A DNA stretch of 64,000 nucleotides, from NCBI GenBank assembly GCA_018398585.1, contig JAGTTD010000001.1, positions 23,239,438-23,303,437 on the forward strand, in the 5' to 3' direction. Below the pieces are notes generated by a model. The model was not told where the DNA came from. It did not search any database and worked only from the letters and a program-made list of their open reading frames with translations. The stretch comes from Simmondsia chinensis. Taxonomy: Eukaryota; Streptophyta; Magnoliopsida; Caryophyllales; Simmondsiaceae. This document shows positions 22,093 to 32,749 of the stretch, piece after piece. Numbering within the stretch: the stretch's first letter is position 1; each line of letters starts with the position of its first letter. The position numbers and the translations under genes are program-made.

Positions 22093-22733
22093 ATTGTCTT
22101 TATTTGAGTGATATCGATACCAACTAGTTTTGCTGCTAATTTGAAATTGTTAATAATTTGTAAATTTTATTTAAGTTTAAGAAATTTTTCATTTGATTCA
22201 TTTGTAAAGATAAATTCTTTGAAAAAAAAAAAGAGAAAAATTTGTATAGAACATACCCCTAAAATTGTGTTTTTGTTAAATTTGTTAGTTTTGTGTTATT
22301 TTGTTGTTTTTCTTGTATTTTTTTTTTCTTACTTTCATCTTTATTTTTCTTAAACAGTTCATTTTCTTAAAATTTTCAAAGTTAAAATTGTTATTTTAAG
22401 AGTTTTTTAAAACATTAGTGCTACTATCCCACCCCCATGTTTTCCCAAAATCATATTTTTCTCAATTTTTTTTTTAAAATTGTTATATTTATAAGTTTTC
22501 TGATTAATTTTAACTTTGTTTTAACTTTTAAATCACCTATATAATTTCTTCAAAGTTAAGTTTGTTTTATTTAAGTTTTTTAAAAACTTTAGTATTACTG
22601 ACACCCATCTCTTAAAAATTGGTTTTCAAAGGTGATTGCATTCTTAATCTTTCTCACTAATTTTATTTTTCCTCTAACTTTTAAGTTTATTTATTTATTT
22701 ATTTTTTCAAAAAAAAAAAAAAAGGAGAGTGTA
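22093..22733 (+). other. A3 leader, T-rich
   Basis: T-rich leader like those of A1 and A2, ending in a run of A (about 22709-22724) before the gag fragment. The usual N-terminal gag core is missing: the leader passes straight to a late gag segment, so an internal deletion is inferred. Confidence 0.55.
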
Positions 22734-22878
22734 ATGGCTTGCCACAACTTTGTAAGACCTCAATACCAAGCTGTATTTAATGCATTATCTGCTCAACTTT
22801 GACTAATGAAAGGCATGATTATAGCTAGTACTCCTAGATGTGAATTTTGCACAGGTAGCCATACTAGTATGGAATTCC
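22734..22878 (+). pseudogene. A3 gag zinc-knuckle segment, copy 1, cut by LINE
   Basis: It reads NFVRPQYQAV, LSAQL, then a stop, then CEFCTGSHTSMEF, a CX2CX3HX4C knuckle whose last Cys is lost. The LINE enters at 22879. A second fuller copy of the same segment follows the LINE. Confidence 0.75.
22866..22878. other. LINE target-site duplication, left
   Basis: AGTATGGAATTCC here and AGTATGGAATGCC at 26961-26973, 12 of 13 bases the same, flank the LINE. Confidence 0.8.
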
Positions 22879-23084
22879 CTAGTTGGGATCGCCCGAGGAT
22901 CTGGGTCAAGCGCTTGTTCCTTTTGAGATTGAGGAGGCTCAGGATGCTCTAGTTGGGATCGTTGAGCCTATCGGTTGTATCGAGAACCGGGCATCGGGGA
23001 CTGTAGTTGAGTCTCCAAACCGGTTCACTTTGTTAGCTGAGGAGCGTACGGGCGAGGTATCTACTTCTGATAGTACATCGCTGG

Positions 23085-24104
23085 TTGCCCCTATTAGCTG
23101 TGGTCTTACATGCTCTGCTGGTGCCCCTGTGGGCCGTGGAGGCTGCGGGCTACATTAGTTTCCGGTCTCCAATGATCGGATGTTGCAACGTGAGGGGGTT
23201 TAATAACCCCAATTCTATCGCTGCAGTTCGAGGTTGGATTTCTTCTAGCCGTCTGAGTTTGGTTGGCTTGGTTGAGACCAAGACTAACCCTGCTGATGTT
23301 GAGTCCGCTGTTGCCCATTGTGCTAAGGGGTGGTGGTATATGTATAGAGGGGTGCGGGGCCGGTGGTGCTGCATCATTGCTCTCTGGGATCGGAGTTTCT
23401 ACCGTGTAGCGAGAGTACAGGGTGGGGACCAGTATCTCACCTGCAGGGTGACTGACATTCGAGGGGGTGTGGACTTTGGTGCTACATTCGTCTACGGTTT
23501 TAACGAGCCGGGATCGCATCGGGATCTTTGGTAGTTTATTCGGGGAGCCAGCGTGAGTCTCTAGGGGAAGCCTTGGATACTCCTGGGTTACTTTAACACT
23601 ATCCTTAGTCCTGGTGATAGGGGTGGCGGTCAGGACACTTGGCCTAGCCATATGGACGACTTTCGAGACTGCATTTACGACTCTGAGCTCACAGTCCTTC
23701 CGTACTCGGGGCTCCGTTTTACGTGGTCAGGCACATCGGCTGGGGGCGTTCTCGTCCTGAAGCGTCTCGACTGGTGTTTGGTGAGCGAGGCTTGGCTCCG
23801 CTTTTTCTCTACCTCATCTGTTGAGCATCTTCCACGCGAGTTATATTCCGATCATTGTCCTTTTATAGTTAGAGGGCTTGGAGAGCGCCGCTCCCTACGG
23901 CTCCCTTTCAAGTTCTTTAACTTCTGGGCTGACCATGAGGAGTTCATTCCTACAGTGTGGAGAGTTTGGGAGACTAGTATTGAGGGCGCCCCTATGTTGC
24001 AGCTCACTCAGAAGCTCAGGAGGCTGAAGGGTGAGCTGAAGGCCCTCAATACTAGACACTTTAGTCATATCTCAACTAAAGTGGTGGCGGCGAGGGATGC
24101 CTAG
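23085..24104 (+). pseudogene. LINE apurinic endonuclease domain
   Basis: CCNVRGFNNPNSIAAVRGWI and LSLVGLVETKT give the N-terminal catalytic strands, including the Glu of ETK. After a shift near 23534 comes ILLGYFNTILSPGDRGGG, where family members have GDFN, so the catalytic Asp is Tyr (codon 23589-23591). The 23652-24104 frame continues with RFTWSGTSAGGVLVLKRLDW and the intact SDHCPF motif. The enzyme would nick target DNA to prime reverse transcription. Confidence 0.9.
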
Positions 24105-24143
24105 ACCGCAGGCCAGAGGGCTTTAGATGGTGATCCTGAGAGT

Positions 24144-25504
24144 GTGGACCTTCTTGCTGAGGAGCTGCGCCTCTCTCGGGAGTATTCGAGGTTATGTCGG
24201 GATGAGGAGGCTTTCTACCGTCAGAAGTCTCCCGTCCAGTGGCTCTCTTTAGGGGATCAGGGTACCCGGTTCTTCCATAATTCTATTGCCCATCGACAGG
24301 CTAGGAACTGGATCTCTTCTATTGTGTGTCTTGAAGGCAGGAGGACTTACGATGACAGGGAGGTTTTGGAGACAGGGGTCTCTTATTTTCAGGAGTTGTT
24401 GACTGAGCCGAGTGGGCCGCTTCGTGAGGATATCTCGGGGCTGTTTCAGACTCATCTTTCTGAGGATCAGGCTACTCCTTTGACTCTTCCGATTTCTGAT
24501 GCCGAGGTCAGAGATGCTCTCTTCTTCACTGGTGATGACAGGGCGCTGGGTCCTGATGGTTATACCTCCCTCTTCTTTAAGAGGGCCTGGGATGTGGTAG
24601 GTCGAGATGTGGTTTGAGCAGTCCGTTCGTTCTTCCAGTCAGGGGCATGCTGGGTGCCCTAAACTCTACCCGTATTAGCTTGATCCCCAAGGTGGAGAAC
24701 CCCTCCACCTTAGCGGACTATCGCCCGATCTCCTGTTGCAATGTCATCTATAAGTGTATTACTAAGATTATTGCAAACAGGCTAAAAGGGGTTCTCCCTT
24801 TCCTGATTGAGGACTCGCAGTCTGCTTTCGTGCCTGGTAGGAGGATATCGGACAACATTTTATTGGCGTAGGAACTTATGCGCGATTATCACCTTCTGGC
24901 TGGGGATTCGCAAGGCCTTTGACACGGTGCGGTGGGAATCCTCTCTGCTATGTGTTGTATGGGTATCCCCGAGGTCATGATTCGATGGGTGCGGGAGTGT
25001 CTTTCCACGGCCATTTTCTCAGTCGCCATTAATGGCGAGCTCTAGGGTTTCTTTAGCACGAGCCGGGGTATTAGATAGGGGGATCCTCTCTCTCCCTATC
25101 TTTTCATCATCGCCATAAAGGGCCTTCGGTGCCTGCTTCGTAGTGCCGCTACTGACCCGCGATTTCATTTTCACCGCAGCTGTGATCGCACCCACCTCAC
25201 TCACCTTTGCTTTGCTGACGATCTGATGATCTTTAGTGAAGCCGATGAGGGTAGTGTCTTAATCATCCGTGAGACGCTGGATTATTTTGCCATTCTTTCG
25301 GGGCTGTCCTCGAATGCGGCAAAGAGTAACGTCTTCATGTCTGGGGTTGATCTTGAGTTTCAGCAGTCTATTACAGACAGTCTGGGTTTCAGATTGGGGC
25401 AGTGTCTGGTCAGATATCTGGGGGTGCCGCTTTTATCGTTGAGGCTTCAGTTCATCCACTGTAAGCCTCTTTTGGACCGTATCCTTTCTCGCATCCAGCT
25501 CTAG
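24144..25504 (+). pseudogene. LINE reverse transcriptase domain
   Basis: The linker ORF (24144-24617) has SPVQWLSLGDQGTRFFHN, common just before RT in plant L1s. RT fingers follow at 24614-24871 ([36 protein letters not shown]). The GDPLSPYLF motif is kept but its preceding Gln is a stop (TAG 25076-25078). The catalytic loop LCFADDLMIFSE (FADD at 25210-25221) is intact. At least three shifts and a deletion near 24900 disable it. Confidence 0.9.
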
Positions 25505-26772
25505 ACTTCTCGTGCTTTATCTTATGCTGGTTGAATGCAACTTATTCGATCAGTCCTCTTCTCTATCTAGGTCTTCTCGACATCCGTATTCCTTCTTCCG
25601 AAGGCGATCATCCAGAAGATTAAGTCGACTTTTCCTGCCTTCTTCTGGAAAGGCACTTCGCTGGCCCCGGGGGGGGAGGGGTGAAGGTAGCCTGGAGGCA
25701 CTTATGTTATCCTTGTCGAGAGGGTGGCCTCGGGATTCGGTGCTTAACTAAGTGGAACCAGGCTTCTCTTATGAAGCACATCTGGGTCCTACTCACAGAT
25801 CGTGATTCCCTCTGGCCTCGGTGGATTCATGCCAACAGTCTTTGGAGGAGGAGCTTTTGGGAGATTGTGGCCAAGGGATCGATTCCTTGGTCTTAAAGGA
25901 GTATCCTCGGTGTTCGGCCCCTTTGTGACATGGCTTTTAGGCACATCATTGGTGATGGTCGAGATACTGCTCTTTTGGCTGATTATTGGCTTCCGTGGGG
26001 GCAACTCGCGGGGCGGTTCTCACACTGCTTCTTGCACTCCACTGGTCATCTCTAGGGCTCTCGTGTATCAGATATTATTGTGGGTGAGGTGTGGAGGTTC
26101 CCTCAAGACAGGGTTGAGCTGCTACCTTTCTGGGCGTCTGTTAATTTCAGGCCCCAGATGGGTGTTGCAGATAGGGTCAAGTGGATGGGTGACCAATCCA
26201 GCATCTTCACAACTGGATCAGCATGGGAGATGATCTGTAGTAGGAGGGAGGAGGACTCCCTCCACCATCTCTTTTGGTTCGTGTTGCATATTCCGAGGCA
26301 TTCCTTTATTCTATGGCTTGCCTCCTGTGAGCGACTTTGGACCCGTGACAGATTGCTCAGACATCGGGCTCCTGGCATCCATTCTTCATGTGTGCTGTGC
26401 AGTTCGGATGATGAGTCGCACAGTCATCTTTTCTTTTCCTGTAGCTTCTCTGCTTCTGTTTGGTCTCGGGTGCCCTCGCGCACCTCCATTGCTTGGCCCG
26501 CACTTCCTTGGCGTGAGCTTGTTGAGTGGGCTTCTTCTCAGCTCCGTAGCCATGGGGTGGACCACATCCTCGCCCACCTTTGCTTCTCTGCGACGGTGTA
26601 CATCCTCTGGTACGAGCGTAACCTGAGGATTCAGCGTTCTCAGTCCAGACCTTCTGCTGCTATCATCAAGGAGATCATAGGTTTGGTTCGCAGCCATCTC
26701 ATTGCTGCTTCTACGTTCATTGGTGCTCATCGCCACACTCAGCTTCTACAGGAGTGGGGGATTGAGTGTTAG
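25505..26772 (+). pseudogene. LINE C-terminal region with zf-RVT-like domain
   Basis: The 26080-26772 frame (230 codons) has PRHSFILWLASCERLWTRDR, then CVLCSSDDESHSHLFFSC, the Cys/His zf-RVT pattern at the end of plant L1 ORF2, and ends with a natural stop. Upstream frames (25681-25896, 25802-26233) contain the linker with shifts. Confidence 0.85.
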
Positions 26773-26960
26773 TTTTGTTTGGCTTTCGCTTTGTTTTCTT
26801 TGATTGGTCGTGTTGACCTTTGATGCTTTAAGCTTTGTTTAGTTTCATACTTTGATTCATTGATGTAGGCCTCTTTGGCCATGACTTAGGGTATGCCCCT
26901 CGTAGACTTGTACATATATTTTTTCATATATGGTATTCCTCACTGACTTACCAAAAAAAA
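26773..26960 (+). other. LINE 3' untranslated tail
   Basis: Pyrimidine-rich 3' UTR after the ORF2 stop, with GTACATATATTTTTTCATATA and a final short A run ahead of the second TSD copy. The short A run suggests tail erosion. Confidence 0.7.
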
Positions 26961-27190
26961 AGTATGGAATGCCAAATAGGTAATAGTTTTTCTTCATCAA
27001 ATTTTGAGCAATATAAATTTATGAGACCTCAATATCAAGCTATACCGAAAAGAAAACTGTGCATTCATGAATATAGCGAATTATCTGCTCAACTTTCACA
27101 AATTCAAGAAACATTAAATGAGATGATTGCTGCTCGTGCTCCTAAATGTGAATTTTGTGCAGGTAACCATGTTAGTATGGAATGTTAATT
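26961..27190 (+). pseudogene. A3 gag zinc-knuckle segment, copy 2
   Basis: It resumes with SMECQIGNSFSSSNFEQ, then repeats the upstream module: FMRPQYQAI, LSAQLSQIQETLNEMI and a complete knuckle CEFCAGNHVSMEC. A stop follows at once. Copy 1 is at 22734-22878, so A3 gag carried a tandem duplication of the module before the LINE inserted. Confidence 0.75.
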
Positions 27191-27795
27191 AGGTAATAGC
27201 TTTTTCTCATGGGGTTTTAAAACAAGGTAATTACATGTCAAATTTTAACCAACCCTAGTACATTCCGTACTGTAGCACCTATAGACAAGAATGGATGGAT
27301 CCTTCTCGGAATCATCATGAAGCATCTTGGTCACCCACTTATCCGTCTCAAGAAAAGAACAATGACTTAGAAGAAACCTTTCGCGAATTCATGGAAACTG
27401 TGAGTGACCTAAAAAGCCAAAGAACCTCCATCCAAAATCCTGAACCTCAAGTAGGGACTACAATAGAGGAACAGTTGGAGAGGTCTGAAGAATCCCTGCC
27501 TAGCAATACTATCACCGACCTAGGGGAGCAAACTAACGCCATAACATTGAGGGACAAAGACACGTTAGAAAAGCCACCTCAATGTGACATAATTCCCTTA
27601 GACAATTCAGAGCCACCAATGACCAAACCTATCTTTACCTACCCACCACCACCAATCATTGAAATAGAATGTCGAGCTTATCTAACATGGTCCGAGATTT
27701 TCGGAACCATGGATGCCTCAGTGAAAAATAGCAGAAGAAATCCGAAAAGGAAAATTCAAGCTGTGGAAAATCAGGCTCAAGGATCCCAAGATTAG
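27191..27795 (+). pseudogene. A3 gag C-terminal region
   Basis: The 166-codon frame (27295-27795) begins MDPSRNHHEASW and contains DLGEQTNAITLRDKDTLEKP, the TNAITLR motif found between gag and protease in Athila elements, then Pro-rich stretches (PIFTYPPPPIIE). Protease, RT and integrase do not follow. Bases 27191-27294 are a stop-containing link. Confidence 0.7.
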
Positions 27796-28189
27796 AGAAG
27801 GTGGAGGAGGTCGTTTAAAGAAGAGAACAGGGAAGAGTCACGGAAGAAAATGGTCATTACGGATGGATAGTGGAAACTGTATTCTCCTTCAGGACACGGG
27901 ATAGATCCACCCAGAAAGTCGAGCTAACGACTATAAACTAAGTGCTTCCTGGGAGGTAACCTAAGTGTTTATATCTTTATTTATCTACTTTTATTTTCCT
28001 TTTATTATTTTTATTTTTCTCATGTTTATTTTTGATTAAACAGGTATTTTGCAACAAGTTTGGGGGTAGCACAATGTCAACATGCACCATCAAAAAGCAA
28101 TCCTCAAACCTGGGAAGTATCTCTCACCCAATTTATCTTTTTAGTTCTTGTTAAAAATAAAGTTTGGGGTTAGGAAAAGTAATGTGAGA
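27796..28189 (+). other. A3 3' region with PPT-like motif, no LTR after it
   Basis: GTCGAGCTAACGAC, then GCTTCCTGGGAGGTAACC, is wording I associate with the region downstream of pol in Athila-type elements. AACAAGTTTGGGGGTAGCAC (near 28057-28076) resembles the Athila PPT. No TGATA-type LTR follows: the sequence passes into AT-rich and then GA-rich DNA, so the 3' LTR of A3 is lost or replaced. Confidence 0.5.
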
Positions 28190-28384
28190 GAGAAAGAGGA
28201 GAGAGAGGGGAGCAGAGAAAGGAGGGAGGTGGGGGGTTTGGAGGGAGGGAAGAGATAGAGGATGAGGGGTATTATTATATGTTTATTTATTTGTTCTTTT
28301 AATCTATTAAGACCCTTTAATTTTGGCCTTCCATTGTAACGGATAGTTAAAATTTATTCCTCTCACCCTCTCATAAGGATTGTG

Positions 28385-28419
<35 letters not shown>

Positions 28420-28930
28420 CGTTCTTATGAGAAGGTGAGAGCGTGAGATGGGAGAATCTTGGCCCTTCATTGTAATGGAAGGCTAAAAGTTGTTGAACAT
28501 AAAAAAGAAAAATAACAATTTACAGCTCATACCTTTGCATGGGTAAAAGGAAGAAGGGATAAGGGAAGAAAATTATTTTTTTTTAATACTCAACAAATCT
28601 TAGCCGTAAATTATTATTTTTTTAGTGTCCAACAAATCTTGGTCGTCTATTACAATGGAGGGCCAAGATTGACTCCTCTCACGCTCTCACCTTCTCATAA
28701 AAACGCCACCTTATATATATATATGACGCAATTTTTTTATGAGAGAGTGAGAGTATGAGAAGATTAAATCTTGAACGTCCGTCACAATGGATGGCTAAGA
28801 TTAAATAATCTTACGTAACCTTCTTTAAAAAAAATAAAAAATACTCATAATACCCTTGCCCCTCTCTCTCCTCCTTCTCCCTTCAACCCTTCCCACCTCC
28901 CTTCTATCTCTCTCTCTCCCCCCCCCCCCC
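28190..28930. repeat. nested inverted repeats around AT microsatellites
   Basis: The left arm (about 28190-28387: a GA-rich run, GGGGTATTAT, CCATTGTAACGG, CCTCTCACCCTCTCATAA) is matched in reverse by 28930-28735 (a GA-rich run, GGGTATTATGAG, CCATTGTGACGG, CTCTCATAAAA). Two inner arms of the same sequence lie at about 28418-28490 and 28640-28705. Each pair meets at a TA run (28387-28417 and 28711-28724). This suggests two joined foldback or MITE-like units. No coding capacity. Confidence 0.6.
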
Positions 28931-28945
28931 CCCCCCCCCCCCCCC
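28918..28945. repeat. 28-base C homopolymer
   Basis: An unbroken run of 28 C, then G, then 8 more C. On the minus strand this is a G run able to form quadruplex structure. Its length may be unreliable in the assembly. Confidence 0.85.
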
Positions 28946-29267
28946 GCCCCCCCCGCGGCAACCGCCACTTGCCGCAGACCCCCCATCACCGGCCACCGAC
29001 CGCCGCCTCTGAACGCCCTGAGCTCCCAAATACAACCCCTTCCCCACTCTCTCCTCCTTTCCACCCCTCCCCCACCTTCCTCCAATCCTCCTCCACCTCC
29101 GTCCCCCGTCTATCCTCTACCCCTGCCGATTGCCGCCGCCGCCTCCGACCGCCGACTGCCCCCAACCCCCAAATACATCACCCTTTCCCTTCTCTCTCCT
29201 CCACCCCCACCTCCCTCTACCCCTCCTCCATCTCGACGGCGGATGGCGGTAGTAGAAGAGGGGTGGA
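28946..29267. other. C-rich low-complexity DNA
   Basis: Pyrimidine-rich DNA of CCTCC, CCGCC and CCACC repeats between the inverted repeats and C1. Long frames exist on both strands (for example 28856-29278 plus, 29085-28825 minus), but they are Pro/Ser or Gly/Arg runs caused by base composition. I see no gene. Confidence 0.6.
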
Positions 29268-29272
29268 GGGAG

Positions 29273-31503
29273 TGTTAGGAACAGTATCTTGAAATCCACA
29301 TTTATTATGAATATATTATTTTAATTAAGAAATAAAATTGAAGTCACTGTCGTTTCCTGGTTAAATTTGATTAAGCGAGCATTTATACTGCATGTGATTT
29401 TCTTTTGGGAGACATCCATGAGATGGGTGTAGTCCTCAGACTACAATTTACAGTTTGTTCTAAGTGGTTTATGAGACTAAGCCACAGATAGACTTTGAAC
29501 AAATGGTATGGATTGTTGTTTGAAAGGCTCGTAGTCGAAGACCAGTTTGGACCACTTGTATGCTAAGACTATAACGTGATACTTTAGATGGCTTGTCTTG
29601 GTGATATGGATGGAGATCCAAAAGTGTTGGGTTGGTGTGTTTAATAAGATTGACACACTGAGTTGGACCATGTGGGTTACTTATTTCTAGACTACTACCA
29701 GAGATGGGTGATTCACGTTGTACTATATGAACGACGACTCTAAATCCTGAGGGTATTCTGGACTTGTGCATGGAGCGTTAGTTACTTTGGTGTACTATAA
29801 GTAAGGTCTAAACGCATGACTCAATTCCCACGTACATTGGGTAGCGGCGTGAAGTGTGACAAGGGTCAGGTATTCAACATGGAATCTACAATCTTTTATG
29901 AGATACAGATGCCCCCTTAGTTGATTCACAAATATTTGAATAATTCGGAAACTTTGGCCAATATATTCCAAGTGTTTGACATTTGGAATTTATGCTATGA
30001 ATATGTTCAAGTACAAATAAATTATTTAGTGAAAGGCGAGTCGGTAACTAATGGAGAAGCTATGAGAAGGATAATGATAGTGGTTATATTTATCCTTTGT
30101 CATGGACATCTAGTAAAGGGGTTGTTGTCATCAATACAGTCTATTAGGGAGATATCGAATAAATGGTTTAAGTCTGGAGTGTAGTGAGATTTATTTAGTG
30201 GAATTAGGTCTCATTAAATGGTAATTTATTATTTCATGAGATGATTAATTTAATCAATTTAGAGCTAGATTTAAATTGCTCTTGAGGTTCCTGCGCAATC
30301 CTCTGTATTTATTGCCATCAGAAAAATATTAAAGAATTCATGAGATGAATTATTTTATCCATAAGATGGGTAAATTTAATTTTTTTAAACATTATTCATA
30401 AGATGAATAAGAATTAAAAATTATAAAATAAAATAATTTTAAAAAATTAGAATTTATAAGATAAATTTTTACATGGGGGAAACAAAGCAAAACAAAAAAA
30501 AGGGAAAATCGCGTTAAAGGGATCAACATCCGCGTATACACGTACTGGCCAACCAGCCTGGGACCAAGGCCACAATCTGTGCCTTCGAGCATGGACCAAT
30601 AATGTGCTGACATGCGGCACGCGTTTTAAATTAAAAAAATCACACGGTTTTGAACTGTTATGAAACGCTGTGTTTTGTGTTATGTGTTTAATTAAACGAC
30701 GCGTTTTGTTTTTAACTGGGCAATCCCACATAAAAAAAGTTTGTTTTTCTCGCTCCAGTAGCCTACTATAAATAGAAGCACCTATTCAGGGGTTTGGCAT
30801 TCAATCGAAATTGAATTTTTGGGTTTCTGAAAATTGTTTCAGAGACCTAATTGGAGAGAAAAATTTTCGTTGAAATTTCTTTCCCCAGTTTAATATTTTT
30901 CATAGCCCACCCTCTAGGCAGTTTGAGGTTATTGTGTAGAAGATCGCGGGGTTTCAATTTTCTTGGTATTCTTTATTATTGGAGCAATTCCAGGTATGTT
31001 CTTCTTTCCTTCTTATTTTAATTTTTGCTCTTCTTTTTATTTATAATATTCGTTATTATGCCTGTTTAAGCTTATGTATTGTTATAAAAGTATTAGAGTA
31101 AAAGGCCTGTAGATCTAAATTAAAAATTTAGATATGTAGATTTAAATTGTGAATTTAAATCCGTAGATTTAAAATTAGAAATTTTAAATCGACCCTAGGT
31201 TTAGAATTATGAATTCTAAACCTGATCCACTTGGTAAACTTTATTAGGGATAATTTTTGAAATTCCTCCCAACAACCGGTATTAGGGCAAAGGGTTTATA
31301 GAGATAAACTTATTCTCGAGAACTCTCGCACGTGAGGTGCCACGAAGCATGACTCTCCGACCGGGGGCTTAGGTAGAGAGAAGAATCTCCTATTTTAAGT
31401 GCTCTAATAGGTATCCTTTGTTGTGACTACGGTTGAAAAATTGTGAACCCAACGATCGGTATCAAAGTTATTTTTCAAACAAAAATTCATATTTTTTCTA
31501 ACA
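29273..31503 (+). repeat. C1 5' LTR
   Basis: 2231 bp, TGTTAGGAACAGTATC to TTCTAACA. A TATA-like CTATAAATAGAAGC is near 30769. Its right third holds two PBS-like echoes, CGGTATTAGGGC and CGGTATCAAAG, each after a CCCAAC. The frame at 30731-30447 minus is LTR sequence that also occurs in the 3' copy and is not a gene. Confidence 0.85.
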
Positions 31504-31505
31504 AT

Positions 31506-31518
31506 TGGTATCAGAGCC
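31506..31518 (+). other. C1 primer-binding site, tRNA-iMet type
   Basis: TGGTATCAGAGCC, an exact complement of the usual initiator tRNA-Met 3' end, 2 bases after the LTR. Confidence 0.9.
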
Positions 31519-32100
31519 AGTCTCTGGTTACATTCATAATATACATAAATAGGTGTAATATGATCAAAATAAATAGATTTGCCATTTAATAAAATAGAGA
31601 TTTTATTAAGAAGGAAAGTTAGTTTAATTTGACGGTTCGATTTAAATTGTTTAAATTAATTATGTATTAATAGTTAATTCACATGATTGCATAAAGTAAC
31701 GATTTAAATTGTTTAAGTCATAATGAATTAATTGTTAATTAAGATTATAAGGTAATGATTTTAATTATTTAAATCATTAATTAATTAAAGGGTTATTTAT
31801 ATTTTAGTACTCTGACGTTTTTAAAAATAATAAAAGGGACCCTGACTTTTTGAATTATGAAAAAGGGTCCTTAGTTTTTGTCATATTAATAAAAAGGGCC
31901 CCAAGTTTTTGTTGCATTAATAAAAAGGCTTCTCTCTGACTTGATGATGTTTTTTTTAGCCAACAGAGTTGATGTAACAGCTGTGTTTTTATTAATACTA
32001 CAGTAAATGACAAAAATACCCTTTAAAAACCATATCTTAAAACAAATTAAGCAAAAATAGATAGCTTTTATGTAGCACAATATCTCGAATTTTGTGCTTG
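31519..32100 (+). other. C1 interior, no coding sequence
   Basis: AT-rich DNA with repeats of TTAAATTGTTTAA type, then a block with GGGACCCTGAC, GGGTCCTTAG and GGGCCCCAAG alternating with AATAAAAA (31795-31930). The 31830-31930 part looks like three short diverged repeats. No gag or pol motif in any frame. At 32101 it joins the 3' LTR at that LTR's internal position 206. Confidence 0.6.
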
Positions 32101-32615
32101 TAAGCCACAGATAGACTTGGAACAAATGGTATGGATTGTTGTTTTAAAGGTTCATAGTCGAAGACAAGTTTGGACCACTTGTGTGCTAAGACTTTAACGT
32201 GACACTTTAGATGAATTGTCTTGGTCATGTGAATGGAGATCCAAAAGTGTTGGGTTGGGTTGGTGTGTTTAATAAGATTGACACACTGAGTTGGCCCATG
32301 TGGGTTACTTATTTCTAGACTACTATAGGAGATGGGTGATTCACATTGTACTGTTTGAGCAAAGACTCTAAATCCTGAGGGCATTCTGGACTTGTGCATG
32401 GAGCATTAGTTACATTGGTGTAAGGTCTAAATGCATGACTGAATTCCCATGTACACTGGGTAGTGGCTTGAAGTGTGACAAGGATCAGGTATTCAATAGG
32501 GAATCTATAGGCTTTTATGAGATACAAATGTCCCCTTAGTTGATTCGCAAATATTTGAATAGTTTGGAAACTTTGGCCAAAGTATTCCATGTGTTTGACA
32601 TTTGAAATTTACACT
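32101..32615 (+). repeat. C1 3' LTR, left part
   Basis: It starts at TAAGCCACAGATAGACTTGG, which matches 29478 in the 5' LTR; the first ~205 bp are absent. It follows the 5' copy to GACATTTGAAATTTAC, where the SINE begins. Confidence 0.85.
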
Positions 32616-32749
32616 CATGTTTTGATGCTTCCTGCTGCCAGGTCTTTTGCTCATTGCTGCGGACCAGCTTCTCAGGTTGGGGGTCCTCGGAAATAGCCTT
32701 TCTTCAGGGTAGCCCACTGAAGGGGGAAGGCTGCGTACATCTACCCCCC
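32616..32749 (+). mobile_element. SINE, left half
   Basis: GCGGACCAGCTTCTCAGG, then GGGGGAAGGCTGCGTACATC and ACCCCCC, is the body of a plant tRNA-derived SINE with the common GGCTGCGTACAT block. It is cut at its C run by F1; the rest is at 46803-46877. TTACACT (32609-32615) and TTATACT (46878-46884) are candidate TSDs. The undisturbed site is seen in the 5' LTR near 29985. Confidence 0.75.

Larger units (their letters stand above)
22879..26960 (+). mobile_element. L1-type LINE, 5' truncated
   Basis: A 4.1-kb insertion with a plant L1 ORF2 layout: endonuclease, reverse transcriptase and a C-terminal zf-RVT-like region, then a tail with TGTACATATA and a short A run before the TSD. It is clearly richer in G and C than its Athila surroundings, so its ends are plain. 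ORF1 is absent. All domains have stops or shifts. It lies in gag of A3. Confidence 0.9.

Noticed and set aside
23106..23651. 181-codon minus-strand frame
   Set aside because: It is the antisense of the LINE endonuclease; the plus strand has clear domain motifs.
26386..26736. 116-codon minus-strand frame
   Set aside because: Antisense shadow of the LINE zf-RVT region.
28825..29299. Long overlapping frames on both strands (up to 140 codons)
   Set aside because: They are Pro/Ser/Thr or Gly/Arg runs produced by C-rich low-complexity DNA, with no motif.
32037..32717. Minus-strand frames of 120, 91 and 70 codons
   Set aside because: They lie across the C1 LTR and SINE; matching frames recur in the 5' LTR (29469-29771), so they reflect LTR sequence.
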